From Paenibacillus eucommiae (GTDB taxonomy: Bacteria; Bacillota; Bacilli; Paenibacillales; NBRC-103111), in contig NZ_JAGGLB010000008.1 of assembly GCF_017874215.1 (NCBI RefSeq), positions 186,001 through 250,000 of the forward strand: a stretch of DNA of 64,000 bases. Direction: 5' to 3'. A model generated the notes under the pieces. It searched no databases, was not told the origin of the DNA, and worked only from the letters and a program-made list of their open reading frames with translations. Both the position numbers and the translations under genes were made by a program. Each line of letters begins with the position of its first letter. Positions within the stretch are counted from its first letter, which is position 1. This document shows, in pieces, positions 37,532 to 46,448 of this stretch.

Positions 37532-38659
37532 TTATTCAGTCTTCAAAGGCAAAGCCTTTAAGTAGTCAAGCGCATCCTGCATCGTCTCAACCTCAACAAT
37601 CTTCATATCCGAGTTAATTTCCTTGGCACGGGCAACAGCCGTCGTATAATTAAGAATCGGCGCTTGCTTCTCAGGTATAATATCCTTTGGAGCAAAGAAA
37701 ATCTCCGCCTTAGCCTTATCTGCGGCGATGACTTTATGCTGAATGCCTCCAATTGCACCAACTATACCGTCCGCATCAATAGTCCCTGTACCGGCAATTC
37801 TGTAGCCTTTCGTAATATCCTCTGGCACCAGCTGATTATAAATTTCCAATGAAAACATCAATCCTGCTGAAGGCCCGCCAATTTCCCCAGCTGCTACAGT
37901 GACTTGCTGGTCTTTATTCTCAGCTTGAATAGACTGCATATCTGCTGGTACGATACCAAGCCCTGCACGGGGAGTTTCTTCACCTTGCGCCAGCGGCAGC
38001 GCAGCCAGCTCCAGAGATGCTGTGAGCTCCTCATGATTGCGGCGGAATGTAATTTGCACCTCATCATCCAGCTTCTTTGTTTTAATATAATCAAACAAAT
38101 CCGCCGATTCCCCTATTTCTTTAGTATCAATACGAAGCAGGGTATCACCTGCTTGCAGCACTTTCTCTCCTGGCAAGCCTGGAATCAGCTGCATGACCCT
38201 AACGCCTTCATGCTTGATTTGATAGGGGACTCCAGCCTTCTTATAGGCAGCCTCTATCGCGCTGCTTTGAGAGGTCAGCATGACGTATTCCTGCCGGAGC
38301 GAATATTCATTTTCCGTCTCGCCTTTTTGGAATATGCTGCTCTTGGGCTGCAGCTCCTCATAAGGGTGAACCAACGCAATCAAGTAATTGATCGCATTCG
38401 TAGTTGTCACGCCAACGGTCGTCAGCATCAATGCTCCTTTTTCTGTATCCGTTCCTTTTCCTATAGACACCATTGGTTTTATCTCCTCTGCGGTCCCCGG
38501 CTTAAAAACGAAATATGGCAGCTGAATAAACATAGCCAGATAAATAACTGCAATTCCAACTAATATAGATAGTACGAACCGCCTGAGACGACTATCTTTG
38601 GGATGCCGGTATGTTGAATTGGACCATTCACGAAAGTCGTGATCTTCGCTATCTTTCAT
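37532..38659 (-). CDS. ylbL: YlbL-like membrane-anchored PDZ and Lon-type Ser protease
   Basis: The 375-residue product has one N-terminal membrane segment (about residues 28-50), a PDZ domain (about 150-215) and a Lon-type catalytic domain. Ser264 lies in GEIGGPSAGLMFS and Lys309 in GGIQHKVIAADKA, the Ser-Lys dyad. The active domain should face outside the cell. In B. subtilis YlbL takes part in turnover of a cell-division inhibitor during the DNA damage response; I only infer a similar role here. It is convergent neither with yceD nor coupled to it: an 146-bp gap lies downstream. Confidence 0.93.
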   Translation of the reverse strand: MKDSEDHDFREWSNSTYRHPKDSRLRRFVLSILVGIAVIYLAMFIQLPYFVFKPGTAEEIKPMVSIGKGTDTEKGALMLTTVGVTTTNAINYLIALVHPYEELQPKSSIFQKGETENEYSLRQEYVMLTSQSSAIEAAYKKAGVPYQIKHEGVRVMQLIPGLPGEKVLQAGDTLLRIDTKEIGESADLFDYIKTKKLDDEVQITFRRNHEELTASLELAALPLAQGEETPRAGLGIVPADMQSIQAENKDQQVTVAAGEIGGPSAGLMFSLEIYNQLVPEDITKGYRIAGTGTIDADGIVGAIGGIQHKVIAADKAKAEIFFAPKDIIPEKQAPILNYTTAVARAKEINSDMKIVEVETMQDALDYLKALPLKTE

Positions 38660-38787
38660 GCAGGATTACCCTCCCGATACCGATTCATTTAAGAACCGTT
38701 ATTCTCTATTCGTTAGATGAGGCTTGGTCTAAACCTGCAATAACCGGCGTACTAATGTAGCAAGTACCCAGGATGAGGTGATATACC

Positions 38788-40017
38788 ATGCAGAACGGAG
38801 CTTCACAATTTCACAGCCGTTTAGTGACCCTAGCGCTTGGGGCTATGGCGGCTTTTCTCGTCATTATGATCATTCTCTTTCCCGATTCAGCCTTTAAGTC
38901 CTCTCTGGAGGGCTTGACTCTATGGTGGAAGCTTATTTTCCCTTCTATGCTTCCCTATCTGATCCTGACCGAGCTGCTAATCGGTTTTGGCGCTCTACAG
39001 GCCATAGGCGTCTTATTTTACCCTCTGACACGACTATTGTTCCGCCTGCCAGGCGTGGGAGGCTGGGCGTTGGCATCAGCATTTATTGTAGGGTTTCCCA
39101 CAGGAGCCAAAATTACAGCATCCTTGAGAGAAAATAAGCTCTTAACACGTAGAGAAGCTGAACGCCTGGTAGCACTCACACATCTATGCAGCCCATTGTT
39201 TTTGATAACGATAGTTGGTGTTGGCTTTTTGCAGAACGCACAATTAGGACTGCTGCTGGCCATAGTCCACTATCTCTCCGCTGTTGTTGTCGGCATACTG
39301 ATTAGCAGAAGCAAAATGGGTCGCGCTGAGAAAGCAGATGCCCTCGTAGACAATGACTTATCTGCAAAGTCTTCACTAAAGTCTTCACTATGGAGAAAAA
39401 GCCTGGATACGATGAGAGTCGCATATCTGCATGATGGACGAGCCTTCGGCAAACTGCTTGGAGATGCCGTCACAGGTTCGGTGCAAACTCTTATGCTGAT
39501 CGGCGGCTATATCATGATCTTTTCGGTTATGCTGAACGTGCTTACCGTCTCACGAATCAGCGGCGCCTTTCAGCTTCTAACATCAGGTATTTCGGAAATC
39601 CATCTTGGTGCTTATGCGTTAGTTCAAACACAGGACATCCCGCTTCTCCTGCAAATGGCTCTGTTAAGCGCGATTCTCGCTTGGGGTGGCTTAGCTGTTC
39701 ATGCACAGGTCGGAGGCATGATTTATCAAACCGATATCCGGTATATGCCCTTTTTTCTGGCAAGAATTCTGCACGCCATTACCGCCTTTCTTCTTACCTT
39801 CCTGCTCTGGAAGCCGCTGCAGCATCTGATCAACAGCGCTGCGCCGAGTTTGGCTCAGTTCGGTACTAGTACCGCTCAGCATACAGCCTCCAATTCGTTA
39901 GGATTGCAGATAAATCTATGGAGCTATTGGCCTTTAATGTTCTTAGGCTGGTGCCTATTGCTTGGAACAATGATAGCACTCGCTTTGCTGCTTAAACAAT
40001 TCCATAAACAGGCATAA
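38788..40017 (+). CDS. ylbJ: YlbJ, sporulation integral membrane protein
   Basis: The 409-residue product is a multi-spanning membrane protein of the nucleoside-recognition/Gate type. It has hydrophobic segments throughout and the LWWKLIFPSMLPYLILTELL and ASAFIVGFPTGAKITA blocks. YlbJ is needed for normal spore formation in B. subtilis. It starts after AGGATGAGGTG, stands alone on the plus strand, and converges with coaD. Its presence supports a spore-forming host. Confidence 0.93.
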   Translation: MQNGASQFHSRLVTLALGAMAAFLVIMIILFPDSAFKSSLEGLTLWWKLIFPSMLPYLILTELLIGFGALQAIGVLFYPLTRLLFRLPGVGGWALASAFIVGFPTGAKITASLRENKLLTRREAERLVALTHLCSPLFLITIVGVGFLQNAQLGLLLAIVHYLSAVVVGILISRSKMGRAEKADALVDNDLSAKSSLKSSLWRKSLDTMRVAYLHDGRAFGKLLGDAVTGSVQTLMLIGGYIMIFSVMLNVLTVSRISGAFQLLTSGISEIHLGAYALVQTQDIPLLLQMALLSAILAWGGLAVHAQVGGMIYQTDIRYMPFFLARILHAITAFLLTFLLWKPLQHLINSAAPSLAQFGTSTAQHTASNSLGLQINLWSYWPLMFLGWCLLLGTMIALALLLKQFHKQA

Positions 40018-40040
40018 ACCAGACTGGTAGTTATCTTATG

Positions 40041-40544
40041 CTATCGCTTAAGATATTTCAGCTTCAGAGCCTCTTCCACCTCAACAGTGACCAAATCAGT
40101 TACAGGCCCATGAAATTGGGCTATTTCTTTTACAATACTGGAACTTAAATAAGAATACTTTGGTGTAGAGGTCATAAAAAAAGTTTCGACATTCTCATCC
40201 AGCTTCTGATTGGTCGAGGCCATCTGCAGCTCGTATTCAAAATCCGAGACCGCTCTAAGACCTCTAACGATGAGATGCACGTTTTTGGATTTCATATAAT
40301 TAATCAAGAGGTCGCGAAAGCCGTCAACCTCTACATTCGGAAGGTCCTTTGTCACAATCGAAATCAGATTCATTCTTTCCTCCAAAGAGAAGAGCGGGTT
40401 CTTCGATGTATTGTTCAGCACAGCCACAATCAGCTTGTCGAACACCTTCGCGGCTCTATGGATAATATCCAAATGACCATTGGTAACCGGGTCAAAGCTG
40501 CCTGGATACACAGCTACCCTAATATCATGCTGCGGCTTTTTCAT
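40041..40544 (-). CDS. coaD: Phosphopantetheine adenylyltransferase
   Basis: CoaD makes dephospho-CoA from 4'-phosphopantetheine and ATP. I start at the ATG at 40542-40544 after AAGGAG, giving 167 residues. The nucleotidyl-transfer signature [19 protein letters not shown] and the [12 protein letters not shown] segment are intact. Its ribosome site overlaps the rsmD stop. Confidence 0.97.
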   Translation of the reverse strand: MKKPQHDIRVAVYPGSFDPVTNGHLDIIHRAAKVFDKLIVAVLNNTSKNPLFSLEERMNLISIVTKDLPNVEVDGFRDLLINYMKSKNVHLIVRGLRAVSDFEYELQMASTNQKLDENVETFFMTSTPKYSYLSSSIVKEIAQFHGPVTDLVTVEVEEALKLKYLKR

Positions 40545-40557
40545 GAAGCTCAACTCC

Positions 40558-41121
40558 TTAAATATGTTCCTCAATTCGCTTATAAATCGTTACGGCAGTA
40601 TCTCCGTATTCTGCTCTGCGCTTCTGCTCCAGCGAACCTATGGAATCTTCCTGCACATCCGAAGCATCATGCTCGGTAACAAGGATAACTTCTGGCCTCA
40701 GTAAAGCTAATTCCTCCATAGTCTCGATCAATTCCCGGATCTTCTTCAGCTTATAGGGTGGATCAAGAAAAACGAGGTCAAATTGCATCCCTCGCTTGGC
40801 CAGAAGCTTCAAAGCCTTAAGTGCATCGTTCCGATACACCTCTGCTTGTTCCTTAAAACCGGCTGCCGCCAAATTAAGCAGAACGGTGTCCACGCTTTTC
40901 TTCTCGATGTCAATAAAAACAGCTTTGTCCATACCGCGGCTAAGAGCTTCAATCCCCAGACCACCCGAACCCGCAAATAAATCCAGCACCGAGCCTCCCT
41001 CGAAATAAGGGCCGATCATACTGAATACCGCTTCCTTTACTTTGTCTGTCGTCGGACGAGTACTCATGCCCGGGACCGCTTTCAGAGCTCTTCCGCGCGC
41101 ACTGCCGGATATAATTCTCAT
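40558..41121 (-). CDS. rsmD: 16S rRNA (guanine-966-N2) methyltransferase
   Basis: The 187-residue product has the SAM-binding [19 protein letters not shown] motif and the catalytic FLDPPYK motif of N2-guanine methyltransferases. The opening [18 protein letters not shown] is typical. It is translationally linked to coaD, as in other Firmicutes. Confidence 0.97.
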   Translation of the reverse strand: MRIISGSARGRALKAVPGMSTRPTTDKVKEAVFSMIGPYFEGGSVLDLFAGSGGLGIEALSRGMDKAVFIDIEKKSVDTVLLNLAAAGFKEQAEVYRNDALKALKLLAKRGMQFDLVFLDPPYKLKKIRELIETMEELALLRPEVILVTEHDASDVQEDSIGSLEQKRRAEYGDTAVTIYKRIEEHI

Positions 41122-41229
41122 TCCTTGCCTTCCCTTTCTTTCCTTTGATTTCTGAAGCTATAGTACCACATTCCAAATACCCAGCACAAAATTATTCCGG
41201 ACATATGTATATTTTTCCCTTAAACTGTA

Positions 41230-41285
41230 TAAGCTTGTACTATCGGCATCAGATAATGTCGTAGAAGACCGATAGAGCAAGCTTA
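41230..41285. repeat. Long imperfect inverted repeat
   Basis: TAAGCTTGTACTATCGG (41230-41246) and CCGATAGAGCAAGCTTA (41269-41285) are complementary at 15 of 17 positions across a 22-nt loop. It lies in the 281-bp gap between rsmD and the transporter-HEAT fusion, which is otherwise without a gene. There is no T run on either side within 10 nt. A shorter CATGGAG/CTCCATG pair follows at about 41357-41393. Confidence 0.7.
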
Positions 41286-41402
41286 CGTTTCCCCATAAGC
41301 TCTTTGTCCGGTTTCTCCTCTCCCAGTGGCGGTCGCGCAAGCGGTCGCCGTTTAATCATGGAGTTCGAATGTCTCCGCGAATGATGCTCCATGATACCAG
41401 TC

Positions 41403-44400
41403 TCAGCCCTTCTCCTGCATCACCTTAAGCCGTTCAGCCAACACGCGCATCATACCCTTCAACACATCAATCCGTTGGAAGCAAAAGGAGAATACCTGCT
41501 CTCTTGTCAGCATCAGCAGTAGGGTAGGTTCAGCCGCTGTACAATCTGCAGAACGCGGCTCCCCATCAATAATCGCCATTTCGCCAAAGCATTCACCTTC
41601 CCCAAGAACTGCTAGGGTTTCATTCCCTCTATGAACACGGACGCTTCCTTTAATAATGCCATGCATGTCTTCGCCATCTTCACCGGCAGCACAAATCCGT
41701 TCACCCGCATCGTAAGGCACCTCTTCGACCATTTTAGCTAGTCTGACGAAGTCATCTTGATTAAAATTGGCAAACAAGCCGATTTTCTGCAAAACTAAAA
41801 TCCGTCGCAAAATCACCTGATTATCCGTTGTGTCCAGCTTTTGCTGCAATTCAACAGCTTTGGTCTTCGGAACCTCAAGATTTCCAGCGGCAGCATTGTC
41901 CGTGTTTTCCATAACCGCCTCTGATTCAATCATGGCTGTTGAGCGCGCAGCCGCCGTCAAATCACTATGCCTTGTAATCGCATTGCGTAAGCGTCTGGAG
42001 GAAAGCTTCATCATTTCTATGGCTATCTTCTTTTTATCGAACATAATTTCATAGAAAGCTTCAGAATCCAGGCGCCACAGCAGAACGTCCGTATCCGCAA
42101 TAACGGATGCCGTGCGTAATCCCTCAGTAAGCACCGACATTTCTCCAAAGCAATCCCCTTGCGCCAGCCCTCCGATTTTGCTTCCATTGCGGTGCACACT
42201 TACCATGCCTTCTTGGATTAGAAAGAGCGAGTCGCCTTCATCCCCCTCTTGAATAACAATCTCTCCGGAAGAAACTGCGACTTCCTTCAAATCTTCAGCA
42301 ATGGCTGATAAATCTTTTCCGGATAAGCCGGCAAATAGAGTGACCTGACGCAAAAGCGCTACACGATTCATCTGCATGACCGCCTGCTGGGGATCATCAA
42401 ATCCGTCTTGGGATGGATCTCTGCTGATTTCAGGAACATGCAATTTCAATCCCGTGCCATGATTCTGAGCAAGCACCGCTTTGATGCACTGATTTAACCA
42501 GGCATCTTGCTTTTCGTACATGCGGACTAAACTGGATTGCAGTCGTCCCATATCAATTTGCATCGCTTTTGATGTTGTCACAAGTGACATAACACGTGTA
42601 ATACGTGCCCGCAGATCACCATGAAGCAGTTGGTCGATCACCTCGGAAGCATTCGCCTGCCGCCGCACGTCTCCATGCTTCCAATTACTATACACAGCGT
42701 TTACGGTTTTCACATCGTAGATCAAACCAAGCAAGCTGAAAATACGTTCCACGATGTTTGCGCGAATATGCTGGATCGCTTCCGCAACCTCCTTGTACCC
42801 TTCTACAGCCTCGAAGCCTTTCCCTTGCTCAACAAAAAATCCATAAAGATCCGTTTCTTCTATAATCAGTCCTTCGATGATTGGATGGTCAGCTTTCTTG
42901 CCTGACTCATGCAAATGTGTGAGGGACTCAATTATATTCATTCGAAGCTCCGCTGAGGCAGACCGGTAATTTCGCAGCAAAATATCGAAAGCTCGCTGAG
43001 TCCCCATAAATTCATACACTTTGGGTAATTGAAGAGGCGTATCTGCTCCTGCCCAATAAGGCTCGAACAGTAGATCGATGACTGTATCCTCATATCCGGC
43101 CAACGCTTCAATAGCTGTTTGCCTGGTCACACTGCTATTCAGCAGTGGAACGATATAGTTAACGAGCTCTGGTACCCTTAGCACTGCTGCCGATTCGAGC
43201 GCACGCTGTCTTACACGCTGGGAACTATCTGTCAGTAGAGGAACAATTGGCTTGTAGAAACTAGAGATCCCAATCGCTCCAAACAAAGCAGCCATAGCAA
43301 TCCGTTCGTCTTCCTGATCACTATCTATTAGCTCCTTGAACGTTCCTACCGCCCGAAACATTCCCTCTACACCATAATACTTAATCAAGCCTGCTATTGC
43401 CGCAGCTTTCACCTCAACCTGCTTGTCCTGCAAGTAGGCGGTAATCTCGTCTAACCTGGCGTCGTTCCCATAAGCAGCCAGTGCAAGCAGAGCATGCGAT
43501 TTTACATGCAAATCGGTTGATACCAGCTTCGCCTCCAATATTGACTCTTGTCCTTCCGGGGTTTCAAGCTGGATATATTTAAGTGCTTCAATGCACACTT
43601 CCGTCACTGGATGCTCCAGCAAAACAGCCACATAAGGTCTTAAATCAAATCCCTGAACCCCCTGTAAAATACGCCAGGCATAGAGGACCTGCTGCTTTTC
43701 CGGGCTATTGAGTGCATCCACCAAAACCTTTAGGCTGACTGAATCCATAACATCCAGTTGTGCGTCCTGCACATTATAATCCCTCGTCTGCAAAGTCGAC
43801 ATCAACATATCCATATAAGCCTTCTTCACCTTGAAAACTGCCCATATCGCGCTGCCGAGAAGTCCCAAAACAAGAAAACTGAACTGCTGGATAGACAGTA
43901 TTGGTGATAGGACAATCAGACTGATAGCAGCTATTCCTTTGGCTCCATTTCGTACAATGCCATCCATGAAGCTTTTGGCTCTGCTGCGATAACTTGGCGG
44001 GATCGGAAACATAATTAACTGTCCGACAGAAGAATAAATCGTGTCGCCAATTACTTTATCACTCCCTTTAACTACTACAGCAAGAGCCAGAACAGGCAGC
44101 ATCAGCACACCGACCGAACCGGCAAATAAAGCAACCGGAAAAATCAATAAGGAGGTCATCACCCCAAAATTGGAAATAATCCGGCTCGTAATGAAGAACT
44201 GGACAATTAAAGCAAACAGCCCTGCATAACCGTAAAAGCTTCCCATAAACCCGGCCAATGCTTCATTCTGCATGGAGCCCCGGAGGATTACCTTGAACTG
44301 GTAATCTACTAATGTTAACGAGATGACAAGAGCTGCAGAGATAATTGCCACATATTTTAAATGCGGAACATTACGAAACAAACCGCCCTGGGCTGCTTGC

Positions 44401-45110
44401 AAATACGTGCCCTGCTTACTACCACTCTTCTTAGCAGCTACTGGCTTCTTGGCTGAAGGAGTTAAGACTGCAAAAGTTTCTTTAGGCTCGTTGACCTTCC
44501 GGACAATTGCGATAACAAGAAACAAGCAGAGCAGTTGCAGTCCTGCATACAAAAAGATTAAATTAGCTGTTCCTAGCGGCTGAACAAGCAACTTTAGGCC
44601 GAAGCCGCTCACAATGCCGCCTATAATGCCACCGCTTCCAACCCAATTAATGAGCTTCTTCGCTTTGCGTTGGTCCATTACAGAGGTGGCGAGCTGCCAA
44701 AAACAAACAATCATCAAAAAGTTAAACACATCATAGCCCACATATATCAGCGGATAAACCCACATGAATCCAAACCCTACCAGAAACCTGGAGCCCAGAG
44801 CGAGCAAGGCAACAATCAGAATAATCCATTGGCTCAACCGGTCAATACGCATTCTGCTTCCAAACTTTTGAAAGAGCAAACCTACCAAAATAAGCGTAGC
44901 CGCTTGCGGTAAATACATCAATGAGAGCTTGGAAGCAGAAAAATGACTGAGAAAAAGTGCATCCGCCGCCGTTCTTCCTATGGTTGAAGCTGAAACCACG
45001 CAAAATAAATAACAAAAAAGCAAACTAATTTTTATATATTCCTGCTTATCAGCTGCCAAATTCCGCAAACTTGTTTGCCATCTGCTTTCCGATGCCCCTC
45101 TTGTTAACAA
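41403..45110 (-). CDS. NTT/MFS-like nucleotide-transporter domain fused to HEAT repeats and two cyclic-nucleotide-binding domains
   Basis: The 1235-residue product appears to start at a TTG (45108-45110) after AAGGG. Residues 30-425 contain about 12 membrane segments resembling the ATP:ADP-antiporter (NTT/TlcC) fold, including VGYDVFNFLMIVCFWQLAT and KGSDKVIGDTIYSSVGQL. Residues 440-800 are helical HEAT-type repeats (VKSHALLALAAYGND, VKAAAIAGLIKYYGVEG). Two cyclic-nucleotide-binding domains follow, at about 910-1035 and 1090-1235. Their phosphate-binding cassettes read GECFGEM-type with Arg kept (GLRTASV and GEPRSAD). NTT-HEAT fusions are known; the ligand and substrate here are not. It could be a nucleotide-gated transporter or a sensor that has lost transport. 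Confidence 0.85.
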   Translation of the reverse strand: MLTRGASESRWQTSLRNLAADKQEYIKISLLFCYLFCVVSASTIGRTAADALFLSHFSASKLSLMYLPQAATLILVGLLFQKFGSRMRIDRLSQWIILIVALLALGSRFLVGFGFMWVYPLIYVGYDVFNFLMIVCFWQLATSVMDQRKAKKLINWVGSGGIIGGIVSGFGLKLLVQPLGTANLIFLYAGLQLLCLFLVIAIVRKVNEPKETFAVLTPSAKKPVAAKKSGSKQGTYLQAAQGGLFRNVPHLKYVAIISAALVISLTLVDYQFKVILRGSMQNEALAGFMGSFYGYAGLFALIVQFFITSRIISNFGVMTSLLIFPVALFAGSVGVLMLPVLALAVVVKGSDKVIGDTIYSSVGQLIMFPIPPSYRSRAKSFMDGIVRNGAKGIAAISLIVLSPILSIQQFSFLVLGLLGSAIWAVFKVKKAYMDMLMSTLQTRDYNVQDAQLDVMDSVSLKVLVDALNSPEKQQVLYAWRILQGVQGFDLRPYVAVLLEHPVTEVCIEALKYIQLETPEGQESILEAKLVSTDLHVKSHALLALAAYGNDARLDEITAYLQDKQVEVKAAAIAGLIKYYGVEGMFRAVGTFKELIDSDQEDERIAMAALFGAIGISSFYKPIVPLLTDSSQRVRQRALESAAVLRVPELVNYIVPLLNSSVTRQTAIEALAGYEDTVIDLLFEPYWAGADTPLQLPKVYEFMGTQRAFDILLRNYRSASAELRMNIIESLTHLHESGKKADHPIIEGLIIEETDLYGFFVEQGKGFEAVEGYKEVAEAIQHIRANIVERIFSLLGLIYDVKTVNAVYSNWKHGDVRRQANASEVIDQLLHGDLRARITRVMSLVTTSKAMQIDMGRLQSSLVRMYEKQDAWLNQCIKAVLAQNHGTGLKLHVPEISRDPSQDGFDDPQQAVMQMNRVALLRQVTLFAGLSGKDLSAIAEDLKEVAVSSGEIVIQEGDEGDSLFLIQEGMVSVHRNGSKIGGLAQGDCFGEMSVLTEGLRTASVIADTDVLLWRLDSEAFYEIMFDKKKIAIEMMKLSSRRLRNAITRHSDLTAAARSTAMIESEAVMENTDNAAAGNLEVPKTKAVELQQKLDTTDNQVILRRILVLQKIGLFANFNQDDFVRLAKMVEEVPYDAGERICAAGEDGEDMHGIIKGSVRVHRGNETLAVLGEGECFGEMAIIDGEPRSADCTAAEPTLLLMLTREQVFSFCFQRIDVLKGMMRVLAERLKVMQEKG

Positions 45111-45281
45111 GACCCTTCACCCTTCACTATAAAATCTATAATAAATCATAGTGCCTATTCCATACGCAGGGCGAAATTCCTCTTTATTCTAAAAAAAATT
45201 TGCAAAAAAAGTACAAGCATCCACCTTTAGGCCTATATACGTAAGCTTTACAGCCTGTATTTCAGTCATAAATTCGCCAAA

Positions 45282-45305
45282 AACCCTCACTTCCGCGTGA
45301 GGGTT
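45282..45305 (-). terminator. Strong hairpin between the transporter fusion and the XRE gene
   Basis: AACCCTCAC and GTGAGGGTT form a perfect 9-bp stem with a 6-nt loop. On the minus strand TTT follows immediately; on the plus strand TTTTT follows after 5 nt. It could stop transcription either way. The 309-bp gap (45111-45419) holds no gene. Confidence 0.6.
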
Positions 45306-45419
45306 CACCGTTTTTGAGCTATTAAAAGAATAGCTATTAAACAAAGCTCGTTGTGTTATTATAGATGACATTGTATAATTAATTTAGAATTTTTACAATA
45401 TATGGACGGGGTGCAGCCC

Positions 45420-45827
45420 ATGACGACGCTAGGTGAAAAAATACGAAACCTGCGGCTAAAAAACAATTTATCACAAGATGAATTAGCAGAACAATTAGGA
45501 AAGCAGCGATCCAGCATTGCTGGTTATGAAGCTGACAGAATCCCACCACCCAGCGATGTGTTAGGACAATTATCGGATATATTTAACGTATCCTGTGATT
45601 ACTTATTAGGTAGAGCCGAATTTCCCTCTCAGACTTTTGCCTATAATCATATCGATGGATTATCCGAGGACGAGAAAGGTTTGTATCATCGTTTTATGAA
45701 AGAATCAGAGGAGCTTTTTAGAAAAAAGGGCAATTTAACAGAAATGAAAATTAGATCGATTATGCGCTTTATGGAATTTACTTTTTTAGAGGATTTAGCA
45801 GAGGGAAAAAAAGGAAGTCATACATAG
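45420..45827 (+). CDS. XRE-family transcriptional regulator
   Basis: The 135-residue product starts at the ATG at 45420 (GGGGTG upstream); the open frame begins six codons earlier. Residues 1-60 are a Cro/C1-type HTH: LGEKIRNLRLKNNLSQDELA, then RSSIAGYEADRIPPPSDVLG. The C-terminal part (about 70-130) is helical and may dimerise. Such proteins are typical repressors of mobile elements and small gene modules. The next gene, 55 bp downstream on the same strand, is a possible partner. Confidence 0.9.
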   Translation: MTTLGEKIRNLRLKNNLSQDELAEQLGKQRSSIAGYEADRIPPPSDVLGQLSDIFNVSCDYLLGRAEFPSQTFAYNHIDGLSEDEKGLYHRFMKESEELFRKKGNLTEMKIRSIMRFMEFTFLEDLAEGKKGSHT

Positions 45828-45882
45828 ATAATTATGATACAATCTCTATTAATTACTTTTTGCTTATTGAGGAGTTGACTTT

Positions 45883-46257
45883 ATGGATCCTGCCAAACAT
45901 ACAGAAGACGATATGTACGCAGAAATTGGTATCCAATGCCCTTTTCTTTTAGCCAAGCACCAAGGCATCAAGCTGCTATATGTAGACGATCTCGGCGACT
46001 TTTGTGGTGTGTACAAAACAACAGCACCTAATATGTATCGAGTATTCTTAAATGCCAGCGTTGACATTGAAAGTCAGGAAGCAGCCTTATATCTTCTCAT
46101 CCAACATCACAACTCCGGACAAAAAGGCGTGGAACGCTGTGTCGTAAAGGATGATTTAAAAATATTAAATCGGATCGGCAGAGAAATCAAAAAATATAAC
46201 AGCCTTCTTATCGATGTATTTCTCAAGGGATCTATTTTCGGAAGCAATAAACGATGA
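45883..46257 (+). CDS. Unknown protein, possibly a degenerate ImmA/IrrE-like partner of the XRE regulator
   Basis: The 124-residue product begins at an ATG after GAGGAG. XRE genes of this type are often followed by ImmA/IrrE metalloproteases. Here the segment RVFLNASVDIESQEAALYLL followed by IQHHNSG loosely resembles the region before the HEXXH motif, but the motif itself is replaced, so it could not bind zinc in the standard way. There is no signal peptide or membrane segment. The similarity is weak and I would not rely on it. A terminator follows at once. Confidence 0.6.
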   Translation: MDPAKHTEDDMYAEIGIQCPFLLAKHQGIKLLYVDDLGDFCGVYKTTAPNMYRVFLNASVDIESQEAALYLLIQHHNSGQKGVERCVVKDDLKILNRIGREIKKYNSLLIDVFLKGSIFGSNKR

Positions 46258-46264
46258 AAAAAAT

Positions 46265-46300
46265 AAAAGCGGGTTCTCAGCTTCAGAGAAACCCGCTTTT
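46265..46300 (+). terminator. Terminator of the XRE two-gene unit, probably shared with the agr-like locus
   Basis: AAAAGCGGGTT and AACCCGCTTTT form a strong stem with flanking A and T runs on both strands. It therefore suits both the plus-strand XRE unit and the converging minus-strand agrD-like gene, whose stop is 9 bp away. Confidence 0.88.
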
Positions 46301-46308
46301 CTATGTAA

Positions 46309-46431
46309 TTATTTCATTAATTCTTGAGGGACATCTTGACGGTAGCATCCAAACCAACAATTTGTTTTGCCTAGTTGTTTGGCGATAGAGTTCAAAATTG
46401 TGTTTGCAGCTTTTGCAGCTATTTTCTTCAT
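46309..46431 (-). CDS. agrD: AgrD-like autoinducing-peptide precursor (40 residues)
   Basis: The ATG at 46429-46431 follows GGAGG by 8 nt and opens a 40-codon frame. The product has an amphipathic N-terminal helix (MKKIAAKAANTILNSIAKQL), then GKTNCWFGCY, then a tail RQDVPQELMK. The tail matches the conserved VPxEL signature of AgrD C-termini, which AgrB recognises. The likely ring region is around Cys25-Trp-Phe-Gly-Cys29-Tyr30. Two Cys residues are unusual, since most AgrD peptides have one. It is 17 bp downstream of agrB, the usual agrBD order. I infer a cyclic thiolactone product; neither the cleavage site nor the ring size is shown by sequence. Confidence 0.87.
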   Translation of the reverse strand: MKKIAAKAANTILNSIAKQLGKTNCWFGCYRQDVPQELMK

Positions 46432-46448
46432 AGTCACTCCCTCCTTTC

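Noticed and set aside
41158..41340. A 60-codon minus-strand ORF downstream of the transporter fusion
   Set aside because: It spans the long inverted repeat, has no ribosome site and has low-complexity content.
46309..46431. A bacteriocin or lanthipeptide precursor instead of AgrD
   Set aside because: The VPQEL tail, the amphipathic N-terminal helix and the adjoining AgrB fit AgrD. No modification enzyme or ABC exporter is adjacent.
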